From: Flavobacterium psychrophilum
GTDB taxonomy: Bacteria > Bacteroidota > Bacteroidia > Flavobacteriales > Flavobacteriaceae
Assembly (NCBI GenBank): GCA_945874225.1
Contig: CAMCFT010000022.1
Location: 1 to 58,225 of the forward strand
Direction: 5' to 3'
Length of the DNA: 58,225 nt
Shown here: in pieces, positions 9,293 through 18,127 of the stretch
Layout: each line of letters begins with the position of its first letter
Position numbering within the stretch: the stretch's first letter is position 1
Notes under the pieces: model-generated
What the model saw: the letters and a program-made list of their open reading frames with translations, nothing else
Databases searched by the model: none
Told to the model about the DNA's origin: nothing
Program-made: the position numbers and the translations under genes

Positions 9293-9336
9293 AAAATCCG
9301 ATTAACTTTAACGATATTTAAAGTTAATCGGATTTT
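9293..9336. terminator. Strong terminator hairpin downstream of asd
   Basis: AAAATCCGATTAACTTTAA (9293-9311) and its exact complement at 9318-9336 form a 19-bp stem with a 6-base loop. On the minus strand the stem is followed by a U run, so it ends the asd transcript. Confidence 0.85.
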
Positions 9337-9356
9337 ATTAATGAAATAAATAGGGT

Positions 9357-10346
9357 TTACACCAAATTATGTGCTACTAAATATTCAGCAATTTGAATGG
9401 TATTTGTTGCAGCGCCTTTTCTTAAATTGTCAGCCACAATCCACATATTTAATGTGTTTGCTTGGCTTTCGTCACGACGAATTCTACCTACGAAAACATC
9501 GTTTTTGCCTTCAGCATATCTTGGCATTGGATACGTAAAAGTATCCAAATTGTCTTGAACCACAACTCCATCGGTGTGATGAAGAATATTTCTTACTTCG
9601 GCAACATCAAAATCATTGGTAAACTCCACATTAACCGCTTCACTATGTCCACCAACAACTGGTACACGAACTGCGGTAGCGGTTACGGCAATACCGTTAT
9701 CACTTAATATTTTTTTGGTTTCATTAGCTAATTTCATTTCCTCTTTGGTATAACCATTAGCTTCAAAACTATCACATTGTGGAATACAGTTTCGGTTGAT
9801 TTTATATTTATAAACCATATCGCCTTCTATTCCTGCACACTCATTCTCAAATTGTTGAACTGCTTTAACGCCTGTTCCAGTGATGGATTGGTAAGTAGAA
9901 ACAACGACACGTTTGATGTTGTATTTTTTATGTAATGGGGCTAAAGCCAAAACCAGTTGTATTGTTGAACAGTTTGGATTTGCTATGATTTTATCGTCTT
10001 TAGTCAATTCTGAAGCGTTGATTTCAGGAACGATTAATTTTTTTGTTGGATCCATTCTCCAAGCAGATGAATTATCGATAACAGTTGTTCCTGCTGCCGC
10101 AAATTTTGGTGCCCAATCCAATGAAGTTTGTCCTCCTGCTGAGAAAACAGCAATTTCGGGTTTCATATCAACTGCGGTTTGCAATCCTACAACAGAATAT
10201 TTTTTTCCTTTGAATTCAATTATTTTTCCAACAGATTTTTCAGATGCTACAAGAATCAATTCTGTGAACGGAAAATTTCTTTCTTCTAATACTTTTAACA
10301 TAATTTCGCCAACCATTCCAGTGGCTCCTACAACTGCAATTTTCAT
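9357..10346 (-). CDS. asd: Aspartate-semialdehyde dehydrogenase
   Basis: NADPH-dependent reduction of aspartyl phosphate to aspartate semialdehyde, the branch point to lysine/diaminopimelate, threonine and methionine. From the ATG at 10346 it is 329 residues, the normal length. The Rossmann motif GATGMVG is at 7-13, the catalytic Cys is C126 in NPNCSTIQ, and the substrate-binding RVPVVGGHSEAV follows. An upstream in-frame ATG at 10397 lies inside the consensus promoter at 10385-10414 and is rejected. The gene is monocistronic, with its own promoter and terminator. Confidence 0.96.
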   Translation of the reverse strand: MKIAVVGATGMVGEIMLKVLEERNFPFTELILVASEKSVGKIIEFKGKKYSVVGLQTAVDMKPEIAVFSAGGQTSLDWAPKFAAAGTTVIDNSSAWRMDPTKKLIVPEINASELTKDDKIIANPNCSTIQLVLALAPLHKKYNIKRVVVSTYQSITGTGVKAVQQFENECAGIEGDMVYKYKINRNCIPQCDSFEANGYTKEEMKLANETKKILSDNGIAVTATAVRVPVVGGHSEAVNVEFTNDFDVAEVRNILHHTDGVVVQDNLDTFTYPMPRYAEGKNDVFVGRIRRDESQANTLNMWIVADNLRKGAATNTIQIAEYLVAHNLV

Positions 10347-10384
10347 AATATATATTTTATTTTTTAAATACTGATTTTCTAATG

Positions 10385-10414
10385 CAAAAGTAAGCAATCT
10401 CTAAATTAAAACAA
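10385..10414 (-). promoter_or_regulatory. Consensus promoter of asd
   Basis: The minus strand reads TTG (10412-10414), 19 bases, TACTTTTG (10385-10392), a full Bacteroidota promoter. The transcript would start near 10379, leaving about 33 untranslated bases before the ATG at 10346. Confidence 0.8.
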
Positions 10415-10462
10415 GGACATTCACAAAAAATAACAAATTGTTATATTTGTAACAAATAAAAG

Positions 10463-10484
10463 AACCACGCTTAATAGCGTGGTT
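10463..10484. terminator. Terminator hairpin downstream of mscL
   Basis: AACCACGC (10463-10470) and GCGTGGTT (10477-10484) form an 8-bp stem. On the minus strand it is followed by a U-rich stretch. It lies 27 bases beyond the mscL stop. Confidence 0.7.
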
Positions 10485-10511
10485 TAGTTAGAATATGTAA
10501 TGTAGCGGAAA

Positions 10512-10937
10512 TTATTTTTTCAACAAATCTCTAATTTGTGTAAGTAATTCTTCTTGAGTTGGTCCAGCGGGAGCAGCAGGAGCAGTGACAGCAATTTCTT
10601 CTTTCTTTTTTGCTTTGTCAGCAGCTCTCAAAACAATAAAAATAAAGAATGAGATAATTACAAAATTGATGATAGCTTGCACTAAGTTTCCGTAAGTAAT
10701 CACAGCAGCTCCGGCAGTTTTTGCAGCAGCTAAATTGTCATAACTATTTCCATCAAGAGTAATAAATTTTTGTGTAAAATCAATCCCGCCAGTTATTAAA
10801 CCAACAATTGGCATTATAACATCATCAACAGCAGAACCAACAATTTTTCCAAACGCACCACCAATAACAACTGCGGTAGCTAAACTTAATACGTCGCCTC
10901 TCATCAAGGAAGCCTTAAAATCACTGAAAAATCCCAT
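10512..10937 (-). CDS. mscL: Large-conductance mechanosensitive channel
   Basis: A pressure-relief channel of the inner membrane that opens under osmotic downshift. At 141 residues it has the usual MscL layout: a short N-terminal amphipathic helix ([15 protein letters not shown]) and TM1 ([22 protein letters not shown], the Gly/Ala-rich pore helix). A periplasmic loop, TM2 (about 83-105) and a C-terminal charged helix ([14 protein letters not shown]) follow. The Ala/Pro-rich linker before the last helix is common in this phylum. It lies 50 bases beyond murF-alr in the same direction. Confidence 0.95.
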   Translation of the reverse strand: MGFFSDFKASLMRGDVLSLATAVVIGGAFGKIVGSAVDDVIMPIVGLITGGIDFTQKFITLDGNSYDNLAAAKTAGAAVITYGNLVQAIINFVIISFFIFIVLRAADKAKKKEEIAVTAPAAPAGPTQEELLTQIRDLLKK

Positions 10938-10987
10938 AATTTTTATTTTTATTTGTTAATAATACTTACGAATATATTAATTTTTTC

Positions 10988-13420
10988 TTATTCTCGATAA
11001 AAAACACGTTTTACTCTTTGTGAAATACTGGTAAGAATTTCATAAGGAATGGTTTTCAATTGATTGGCCATAAAAGAAACTGTTGGGCTTTCGCCAAAAA
11101 TAGTGACAGAATCCCCTTCTTTGCAATTGATTCCAGTAATGTTAACCATCAACATATCCATGCAAATGCTGCCAACGATGGTTGCTTTTTGATTATTAAT
11201 GGTCACAAAACCAACTCCATTTCCCCAATGTCTTGAAATTCCGTCAGCATAACCAATGGGAATTGTGGCAATTTTTGTGGGTTTTTCTGCGACAAAACGC
11301 CTTCCGTAGCCCACGCTTTCGCCAGCTTGAACTGTTCTGATTTGTGAAATTATAGATTTTAAAGTACCTACGTTTTCTAAATATTTCTGTTCTTCAACAT
11401 TATTAGAAACGCCATAAAGTCCTATACCAAGACGAACCATATCGTATTGCGCTTCTGGAAAATTACTGATTCCCGAAGTATTCAAAATATGACGAATAGG
11501 TTTTATTTGCAATTCAGTTATCAATTTTGTTGACATTTTTTCGAATAAATTCAGCTGCGAATGCGCAAAATCTTGATGTTCTAAATCATCGCTTGTGGCC
11601 ATATGAGACAAAATACTTTTTACGATCACAAATTTATTTCCTCTCAAAGTCTCAATTAATTCATCAATATTTTCTTCTTCGAAACCCAAACGGTGCATTC
11701 CAGTGTCGAGTTTAATGTGAATGGGAAAGTGTTTTAGTTTTCGCTTTTCGGCAATTTTTAGAAAAGCATTCAAGCCTTTCAAACTATAAATTTCGGGTTC
11801 CAAATGATGCTGTATTATGGCCGAAAAACTTGAGGTTTCTGGATTTAAAACCATAATTGGCAATTTAATTTCGGAATTTTTCAATGAAATTCCTTCATCG
11901 GCAAAAGCCACGCCCAAATAATCCACCTTATGATGTTCGAGCAATTTGGCAATTTCAAATCCACCACTTCCATAACCAAAAGCCTTTACCATAACCATCA
12001 TTTTAGTGGTTGGTTTTAGTTTTGATTTATAGAAATTCAGATTGTGACTGATGGCGTTGAGGTTGATTTCCAGAACCGTTTCGTGCGTTTTCTCCTCTAA
12101 TGCGGCAACTATTTCTTCAAATTGAAAATGTCTTGCTCCTTTTATCAAAATGGTTTCATTGATAAAATTCAAATAATTGAAATTTAGAAAGAAGTCGGCT
12201 GTATTTTTAAAAGTGACACAGTTGGTGAACTTGTGTTTAAAACTTGAAATAGTTTCGCCAATGCCAATCACCCGATTGATTTTATTGGATGTAATCAACT
12301 GCGAAACTTTAGTATATAATTCTTCGTTTGATAAGCCGCTTTGGAATATATCCGAAAGGATTACCGTTTTATTTTTGTATTGTTTTTGACTTTCCAGAAA
12401 ATCCAACGCTATTTTCAACGATTGAAAATCAGAACTGTAACTATCGTCAATCAGTGTCGTATTGTTGATTCCGTTTTTGACTTTCAAACGCATTTCAACA
12501 GGATAAAGCCATTGCATACGGTTTTGAATTGTTTTTTTATCGTATTTAAAACTCAATAAAACCATCAAACAAGTAACAGCATTTTCAATCGAAGCATCAT
12601 CCTTAAAAGGGATTTCTATTTCAAAATTAGCTTTAGCTTGACGAATTTGCAGAAGCGTTTTGTCTTCAATTGTCTTTTTTGCAACAAAAACATCTGCAGT
12701 TTCATCATCATAACTCCAAGAAAAGGGTTGCATTTTCGGATCAATAAGCGCATCAACAACCTTGTTTTTTTTGTAAATTATTAGTTTTGAATGTTTGAAA
12801 AGTTTTAGTTTTTCTTTGATTTTTTTCTCCAAATCTTCAAAGCCTTCATCGTGAGCCGAGCCAATATTGGTAATAATTCCGATAGTTGGCCTTATGATGA
12901 CTTCTAATTTTTCCATCTCGTTCATTTTCGAGATTCCCGCTTCAAAAATTCCCAGATTGTGCTTGTCGTTAATCGAAATTACCGATAATGGAACACCCAC
13001 TTGTGAATTGTAGCTTTTTGGACTTCGGATGATATTAAAATCAGGACTTAAAAGAAAATTCAGCCATTCCTTTACAATAGTTTTTCCGTTACTTCCGGTC
13101 AATCCGATAACAGGAAATTTAAAAAGACTTCGATGATGAGCAGCAAATTTTTGTAAAGAATCTAAGGTATTTTCGACAACAAAAAAAGTAGCTTTGTCTG
13201 ATAATCCTTCTGGAATGTGATTGACAACAAAGGTTTGTACTCCTTTTTCGATTAAGGCTGAAATATAAATGTGGGCATCATTATTGGGTCCGACTAATGC
13301 AAAAAACAAAGTGTTTTTATTGTTTTGCAAAGAGCGGCTATCGATGGAAACATTGTCAATTATAACTTTATTACTATCCCCAAACCTTTTGGCGTGAAGG
13401 ATTTGTTCGATATTTTTCAT
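10988..13420 (-). CDS. murF-alr: Fused MurF ligase and alanine racemase
   Basis: A two-enzyme fusion of 810 residues. The N-terminal half (about 1-440) is UDP-MurNAc-tripeptide:D-Ala-D-Ala ligase (MurF), with the ATP loop GLTGSNGKT near residue 107 and an EAGISKM segment. The C-terminal half (about 447-810) is a PLP-dependent alanine racemase: VKAFGYGSG carries the PLP lysine near 478, followed by HIKLDTGMHRLGF, RLGIGLYG and VGYGRRF with the second catalytic Tyr. It makes D-alanine and uses the D-Ala-D-Ala dipeptide for the wall precursor. The fusion is known from Bacteroidota. It starts 16 bases after tdk, so the two are probably cotranscribed. Confidence 0.95.
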   Translation of the reverse strand: MKNIEQILHAKRFGDSNKVIIDNVSIDSRSLQNNKNTLFFALVGPNNDAHIYISALIEKGVQTFVVNHIPEGLSDKATFFVVENTLDSLQKFAAHHRSLFKFPVIGLTGSNGKTIVKEWLNFLLSPDFNIIRSPKSYNSQVGVPLSVISINDKHNLGIFEAGISKMNEMEKLEVIIRPTIGIITNIGSAHDEGFEDLEKKIKEKLKLFKHSKLIIYKKNKVVDALIDPKMQPFSWSYDDETADVFVAKKTIEDKTLLQIRQAKANFEIEIPFKDDASIENAVTCLMVLLSFKYDKKTIQNRMQWLYPVEMRLKVKNGINNTTLIDDSYSSDFQSLKIALDFLESQKQYKNKTVILSDIFQSGLSNEELYTKVSQLITSNKINRVIGIGETISSFKHKFTNCVTFKNTADFFLNFNYLNFINETILIKGARHFQFEEIVAALEEKTHETVLEINLNAISHNLNFYKSKLKPTTKMMVMVKAFGYGSGGFEIAKLLEHHKVDYLGVAFADEGISLKNSEIKLPIMVLNPETSSFSAIIQHHLEPEIYSLKGLNAFLKIAEKRKLKHFPIHIKLDTGMHRLGFEEENIDELIETLRGNKFVIVKSILSHMATSDDLEHQDFAHSQLNLFEKMSTKLITELQIKPIRHILNTSGISNFPEAQYDMVRLGIGLYGVSNNVEEQKYLENVGTLKSIISQIRTVQAGESVGYGRRFVAEKPTKIATIPIGYADGISRHWGNGVGFVTINNQKATIVGSICMDMLMVNITGINCKEGDSVTIFGESPTVSFMANQLKTIPYEILTSISQRVKRVFYRE

Positions 13421-13436
13421 TAGTTAAAGTTATAAA

Positions 13437-14066
13437 TTACTCTTGATTTTTGTTAGTTTTATCTGATGCTAATTTATGATCTTCTTCACTCTTTTTCATC
13501 GCATAATAATAAGCAGCGCGACTCAAAGGTTCATATTCTTCGGTTTCACCAAGCATAACTAGTTTGTCATTATCGGTTTTTCTAAAACTGTAATTCGCCA
13601 GATTTCCTGTTCGTGTACAAACGGCGTGAACTTTGGTAACATATTCGGCAGTAGCCATTAACGCAGGCATTGGACCAAAAGGATTCCCTTTAAAATCCAT
13701 ATCTAATCCGGCAACAATGACGCGAATGCCTTGGTTGGCTAAATCATTGCAAATCTTCACGATTTCATCATCAAAAAACTGTGCTTCATCAATGCCAACA
13801 ACATCGCAGCCTTGTGCCAAAATAGCAATATTTGCCGCGGCAGGAACCGGGGTTGAACGAATCTGATTTGAATCGTGCGACACCACCATTTCGTCGTGAT
13901 AACGGGTGTCAATGGCGGGTTTGAAAATTTCTACTTTTTGTTTGGCAAATTGCGCTCTTTTTAGTCTGCGAATGAGCTCTTCGGTTTTGCCCGAGAACAT
14001 TGAACCGCAAATAACTTCGATCCAACCAAATTGTTCTTTATGATTTACTGTATTTTCGAGAAACAT
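13437..14066 (-). CDS. tdk: Thymidine kinase
   Basis: Salvage enzyme that phosphorylates thymidine to dTMP with ATP. From the ATG at 14066 it is 209 residues. The P-loop GSMFSGKTE is at about 21-29, the catalytic Glu lies in GIDEAQFF, and a lasso-type segment ([19 protein letters not shown]) ends the core. The zinc-ligand set looks incomplete, with only one Cys in that segment. The C-terminus is charged. An upstream ATG at 14123 overlaps the likely promoter (TAAATTTG, minus strand, 14121-14128) and gives a 19-residue extension unlike the family, so the inner start is used. First gene of an operon with murF-alr. Confidence 0.93.
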   Translation of the reverse strand: MFLENTVNHKEQFGWIEVICGSMFSGKTEELIRRLKRAQFAKQKVEIFKPAIDTRYHDEMVVSHDSNQIRSTPVPAAANIAILAQGCDVVGIDEAQFFDDEIVKICNDLANQGIRVIVAGLDMDFKGNPFGPMPALMATAEYVTKVHAVCTRTGNLANYSFRKTDNDKLVMLGETEEYEPLSRAAYYYAMKKSEEDHKLASDKTNKNQE

Positions 14067-14120
14067 TTTGTATTTTTCAGCCTTTAAAAATGAATAGTTT
14101 TTATTACTTTGTAACGAAAA

Positions 14121-14128
14121 CAAATTTA
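14121..14128 (-). promoter_or_regulatory. Promoter box for tdk/murF-alr
   Basis: The minus strand reads TAAATTTG, an exact TAnnTTTG match, about 55 bases upstream of the tdk ATG. No clear TTG is seen at 19 bases. Confidence 0.45.
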
Positions 14129-14168
14129 TTAAAAAAGATACACCTTACTCACTATAATTTCAAAAGTT

Positions 14169-15137
14169 ATGAAGAAAAAATTGGAAGCCGACTTAATGAG
14201 CATTGCACACAGAGTATTGCAAATGAAAAACAAATCTGACATCAATCAATTATGCATTGAAACAAGAAGATTGTATGAAAAATTGGCAATTTTGCAATTT
14301 GTTGAAGAACATTTTGAAGGAGCAAAACCAACTATTGGTCAAGCAGAAATTGTAGAAAAAATGAAACAATTTTTCGAAGAAAACCATTTGTCGGATATCA
14401 AGCCAATTATTATCAAAGAAGAAATTGTCGTTGAAGAAATTGTCGTTGAAGAAATTGAGGAAGAAAGAATAGTTTCAGATGAAATAGAAGAGGATGAAAT
14501 CATAGTTGATGAAATTGAGGAAGAAACCCAAGTTGAATTTAACGAAATAGTACCTGACGAAGAGGAAGAAGAGGAAGAAATACCAGAGGAAGAACAAACA
14601 GAATCAGAGGCAATTGGATTCCAACCTGCCTTTGAATTAGACGTAGTGGAAGAGGAAGAAATAATAGAGGAAGAAATTCAAAATAAACCCGAAGAAGTGC
14701 AGATTTCTTTTATGGATTTACTTGGTGGAGATTATAAAGAAACTTTATTTGTGAGAGCAGATCAAAGTGAAGAAGTTCCAACTCCAATAGCTTTTGACCT
14801 TCCAATTGTAACTGATTTTCAAGAAGAGGAAGAGAAACTTCTTGCTGAAATTGAAATTGATCCAAACGATATTGAACCTAAAACGGTTTCCCTTAACGAA
14901 AAACTTTCCAAAGGAATAAACATCGATTTGAATGATAGAATTGCGTTTGTAAAACATCTTTTTGGCAACAGCGACGAAGATTACAACCGTGTTTTGAACC
15001 AGTTAATTACCTACGATAGTTTTGATGAAGCCCAGGATTTTATTGAAGATATGGTAAAACCAGATTACAATAGTTGGGAGGGAAAAGAGGATTATGCGCA
15101 ACGTTTCATCGAAATCATCGAGAAAAAATTCGCTTAA
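14169..15137 (+). CDS. Hypothetical acidic, Glu-rich protein
   Basis: A 322-residue protein. The N-terminal helical region (1-90) is followed by a very acidic, low-complexity middle (about 85-190) made of repeats such as EEIVVEEIVVEEIEEE. A more ordered C-terminal domain (about 240-322; KGINIDLNDRIAFVKHLFG, then SWEGKEDYAQRFIEIIEKKFA) completes it. There is no signal peptide and no known enzyme motif. The C-terminal block looks like the conserved part; the middle is probably a disordered linker. It abuts rsmI with no gap, so translation is likely coupled. Function unknown. Confidence 0.75.
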   Translation: MKKKLEADLMSIAHRVLQMKNKSDINQLCIETRRLYEKLAILQFVEEHFEGAKPTIGQAEIVEKMKQFFEENHLSDIKPIIIKEEIVVEEIVVEEIEEERIVSDEIEEDEIIVDEIEEETQVEFNEIVPDEEEEEEEIPEEEQTESEAIGFQPAFELDVVEEEEIIEEEIQNKPEEVQISFMDLLGGDYKETLFVRADQSEEVPTPIAFDLPIVTDFQEEEEKLLAEIEIDPNDIEPKTVSLNEKLSKGINIDLNDRIAFVKHLFGNSDEDYNRVLNQLITYDSFDEAQDFIEDMVKPDYNSWEGKEDYAQRFIEIIEKKFA

Positions 15138-15842
15138 ATGGGAAAATTATACATTGTTCCTACGCCAATAGGCAATCTCGAAGATATGACTTTACGAGCC
15201 ATTCGGATTCTAAAAGAAGTCGATTTGATTCTTGCCGAAGACACGCGAACTAGCGGAAAATTATTAAAACATTTCGAAATCGGGACGCATATGCACAGCC
15301 ATCATATGCACAACGAGCACAAAACAATCGAGAATTTAATTTCACGTTTGAAAGCTGGAGAAACAATCGCCTTGATTTCTGATGCAGGAACGCCGGCGAT
15401 TTCCGATCCCGGATTTTTGCTCACACGTGCTTGTGTTGAAAACAAAATTGATGTGGAATGTTTGCCGGGCGCAACGGCTTTTGTACCGGCTTTGGTCAAT
15501 AGCGGTTTGCCCAATGACAAATTCGTTTTCGAAGGGTTTTTGCCTGACAAAAAAGGAAGACAAACCCGATATTTGGCTCTTGCCGAAGAAACCCGCACAA
15601 TGATTTTGTATGTTTCGCCACATAAATTAGTTAAAACTTTAGCCGAATTTATCACCTTTTTTGGCGAAGACCGACAAATTTGCGTTTCACGAGAATTATC
15701 AAAACTCCACGAAGAAAATGTTCGCGGAACGGTAAGAGAAGTGTTGACGCATTTTGAAAACAAACCACCAAAAGGAGAAATTGTGGTTGTTGTTGGAGGG
15801 AAAATAGCAGTTAAAGAGAATAAAAAACATACAGAAGAATAA
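15138..15842 (+). CDS. rsmI: 16S rRNA (cytidine-1402 2'-O)-methyltransferase
   Basis: Methylates the 2'-O of C1402 in the decoding centre of 16S rRNA. At 234 residues it has the tetrapyrrole-methylase fold: LYIVPTPIGNLEDMTLRA at the N-terminus, LAEDTRTSGKLL, the SAM-binding ISDAGTPAISDPGF near 80-93, and GATAFVPALVNSGL. The start codon follows directly after the stop of the acidic protein gene. A HopJ-type gene begins 3 bases after its stop, making a three-gene unit. Confidence 0.95.
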   Translation: MGKLYIVPTPIGNLEDMTLRAIRILKEVDLILAEDTRTSGKLLKHFEIGTHMHSHHMHNEHKTIENLISRLKAGETIALISDAGTPAISDPGFLLTRACVENKIDVECLPGATAFVPALVNSGLPNDKFVFEGFLPDKKGRQTRYLALAEETRTMILYVSPHKLVKTLAEFITFFGEDRQICVSRELSKLHEENVRGTVREVLTHFENKPPKGEIVVVVGGKIAVKENKKHTEE

Positions 15843-15844
15843 TA

Positions 15845-16192
15845 ATGAGTATATCATCCTTTTTGCAAAAATTAAAACATTCACCAAACTCCATTACATT
15901 TTCAGAAACCATTGCCGTGATTGAAGAAAATTACGATTTTACTCCAACGGCTTTCGACAATGGAACGCAACACAATGCTGAAGGAGAAAACTCTGGTTCT
16001 TGCAAATTATTTGCTTTTGCAAAATTACAAAACTTATCTCAAGCCGAAACATTAGCTTGTTTTGGAGGGTATTATTTTGAAGAAGTATTGGGAGATCCAG
16101 AAGGAACCAACCACCAAAACATTCGTAATTTTATGAAAACCGGATGGGATGGAATTCAATTTGAAGGAGAAGCTTTAGTTTTGAAATCTTAA
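15845..16192 (+). CDS. HopJ type III effector family protein
   Basis: A 115-residue protein that matches the HopJ family by its pattern: an N-terminal helix, NYDFTPTAFDNG, the Asn/Gly segment EGENSGSCKLFAFAKL, ETLACFGGYYFEEVLGDPEG and NIRNFMKTGWDGIQF. Despite the family name it is widespread in bacteria that are not pathogens, and nothing here (no secretion system nearby) suggests an effector role. The biochemical function is unknown. It lies 2 bases beyond rsmI and is likely cotranscribed. Confidence 0.88.
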   Translation: MSISSFLQKLKHSPNSITFSETIAVIEENYDFTPTAFDNGTQHNAEGENSGSCKLFAFAKLQNLSQAETLACFGGYYFEEVLGDPEGTNHQNIRNFMKTGWDGIQFEGEALVLKS

Positions 16193-16198
16193 CAATTC

Positions 16199-16282
16199 GT
16201 CATTGCGAGGAACGAAGCAATCCCATTAAATTGCTCAACTGGTTTGCTCTCGTGTTAGGATTGCTTCGTTCCTCGCAATGAC
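16199..16282. repeat. Perfect 25-bp inverted repeat (CATTGCGAGG family)
   Basis: The arms at 16199-16223 and 16258-16282 are exact complements: GTCATTGCGAGGAACGAAGC and the next five bases, with a 34-bp centre. A single diverged arm of the same family lies at 56702-56725. Directly after it (16291-16319) is a CTTTGTGCCTTAGTGCC-type tract that runs up to the ade stop codon. Confidence 0.9.
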
Positions 16283-16319
16283 AATAGTGTAAAATCTTTG
16301 TGCCTTAGTGCCTTTGTGG

Positions 16320-17945
16320 CTAATCCTCCACTTCCAAGTCCACAAACGAAAAAGTATTTCCGCTAAACAATCCTTTATCAGATAATTTCAAATCAGGAAT
16401 AACGAGTAAAGCCATAAACGAAAGCGTCATAAAAGGCGCTTTCAAATTGCTGCCCAATTCCTTTGCCATTGCATCAATTTCCTGATATAACTTCCCGGTT
16501 TCCCATCCATTTTTGTCGCTCATAATTCCGGCAACGGGCAAGGGTAACATTTTGTTTTCAGCACCATTCACGGCGCAAACTCCGCCTCTGTTTTCGATGA
16601 TAAGATTCACGGCATTGCAAATTTCGGCATCAGAAGTTCCAACTACAACAATATTATGGCAATCGTGCGCTACAGAACTGGCAATGGCACCTTTTTTCAA
16701 TCCAAAATTCTTGATAAAAGCAACTGCTGGTTTCGTGTTTTGATAACGATTGACAACTGCCATTTTCAAGATGTCATTTTCTGTATCTGAAACTAGTTGC
16801 CCATCAATGATAAGTGATTTATGATGAATTTCATTCGTAATTAATTGTCCTTCCAAGGCTTCGATTACTCTAATTTTAGAACCTGAACCCGAAACTTCGA
16901 AGTCTTCGATTTTTTTGGAAGTGATATTGAAATTATTAGGAGTTTCAAAAGGAATATGTTTCACGAAAGATTCTCCATTTTGGGCAACCAATTCGCCGTT
17001 GATATAAGTTTGTTTTACTTTGAAATCAATTAAATCTTCGACCACGATAAAATCGGCAGCATCGTTTTCTTTTAATAAACCCACGCTCATTTTGTAATGA
17101 TTTATTGGATTCACACAAGCTGCTTGCAAGACTTTGAAAACGTCAATTCCTTTGGCAACAGCACGCGCACATAGCAAATTAATGTGTCCCACAATCAAAT
17201 CGTCTGGATGTTTGTCGTCCGAGCAAAACATCATATTCTCATAATTTTCAGGAAGTAAATCGATGAGTGCTTCAAAGTTTTTGGCGGCACTTCCCTCACG
17301 AATAAGGACTTTCATTCCGAGCGATAATTTTTCTTCGGCTTCTTCAAAGGTGAAACATTCGTGGTCTGTTGTTATTCCTGCCGAAATATATTTTCTGATG
17401 GGTTCGCCTCTTAATCCTGGAGCGTGACCATCGACTGGTTTGTTGAAATGTTTTGCCCATTCGATTTTCTTTAAAACTTCTTCATCGTCGAATAAAACTC
17501 CGGGATAATTCATCATTTCAGCCAAATAATAAATATCGGGAGAAGCCATTAATTCTTTTATTCCCTCCGAATCGATAATTGCGCCTGCACTTTCGAAAAT
17601 GGTTGCAGGAACACAAGAAGGAGCGCCAAAATGGAATTTCAACGGTACTTTTTTACTATTTTCAATCATATAATAAACTCCGGCTGTGCCTAGAACATTG
17701 GCAATTTCGTGTGGATCAGAAATCGTAGCCACTGTTCCGTGAAGTACGGCAATTTTTGCAAATTCTGAAGGAACAAGCATCGAACTTTCGATATGAATGT
17801 GGGAATCGATAAATCCTGGCATAATATAATGTTGCACCTGATGATTTTTTTCGATTATTGAAGTGATTTTCCCCTTTTCGACAGTGATTTCACCAGCATA
17901 AATCCGTTTGTTTTCTATATCTACAATTTGTCCTTGAATTTGCAT
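16320..17945 (-). CDS. ade: Adenine deaminase
   Basis: Deaminates adenine to hypoxanthine and ammonia in purine salvage. At 541 residues it is the normal length for the Ade (AdeC-type) amidohydrolases. The metal motif [15 protein letters not shown] is near residue 43, followed by [33 protein letters not shown] and [10 protein letters not shown] with the late catalytic Asp. The C-terminal domain ([17 protein letters not shown]) is typical. It stands alone on the minus strand between two plus-strand units. A TACTTTTG box at 17976-17983 probably serves as promoter. Confidence 0.95.
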   Translation of the reverse strand: MQIQGQIVDIENKRIYAGEITVEKGKITSIIEKNHQVQHYIMPGFIDSHIHIESSMLVPSEFAKIAVLHGTVATISDPHEIANVLGTAGVYYMIENSKKVPLKFHFGAPSCVPATIFESAGAIIDSEGIKELMASPDIYYLAEMMNYPGVLFDDEEVLKKIEWAKHFNKPVDGHAPGLRGEPIRKYISAGITTDHECFTFEEAEEKLSLGMKVLIREGSAAKNFEALIDLLPENYENMMFCSDDKHPDDLIVGHINLLCARAVAKGIDVFKVLQAACVNPINHYKMSVGLLKENDAADFIVVEDLIDFKVKQTYINGELVAQNGESFVKHIPFETPNNFNITSKKIEDFEVSGSGSKIRVIEALEGQLITNEIHHKSLIIDGQLVSDTENDILKMAVVNRYQNTKPAVAFIKNFGLKKGAIASSVAHDCHNIVVVGTSDAEICNAVNLIIENRGGVCAVNGAENKMLPLPVAGIMSDKNGWETGKLYQEIDAMAKELGSNLKAPFMTLSFMALLVIPDLKLSDKGLFSGNTFSFVDLEVED

Positions 17946-17975
17946 TTTAGTTTGATTTTAAAATAAAATTGAACT

Positions 17976-17983
17976 CAAAAGTA
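17976..17983 (-). promoter_or_regulatory. Promoter box for ade
   Basis: The minus strand reads TACTTTTG (TAnnTTTG), 30 bases upstream of the ade ATG. The TTG element is not obvious. Confidence 0.4.
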
Positions 17984-18096
17984 CTACGTTTTTGCTTTAG
18001 CTTCTAATTTTTTACCGCAGATTCGTAGATTTTTTTTTGGATTTATAAAATCTGTTAATCGGAGGGATTAATTTATGTTTTTCAACTGTTTTAAAC

Positions 18097-18104
18097 TAAT
18101 TTTG
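18097..18104 (+). promoter_or_regulatory. Promoter box for recJ
   Basis: TAATTTTG (TAnnTTTG) lies 23 bases upstream of the recJ ATG. The TTG element is weak. Confidence 0.4.
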
Positions 18105-18127
18105 GTTTTCAATTTAAAACAATCAAA

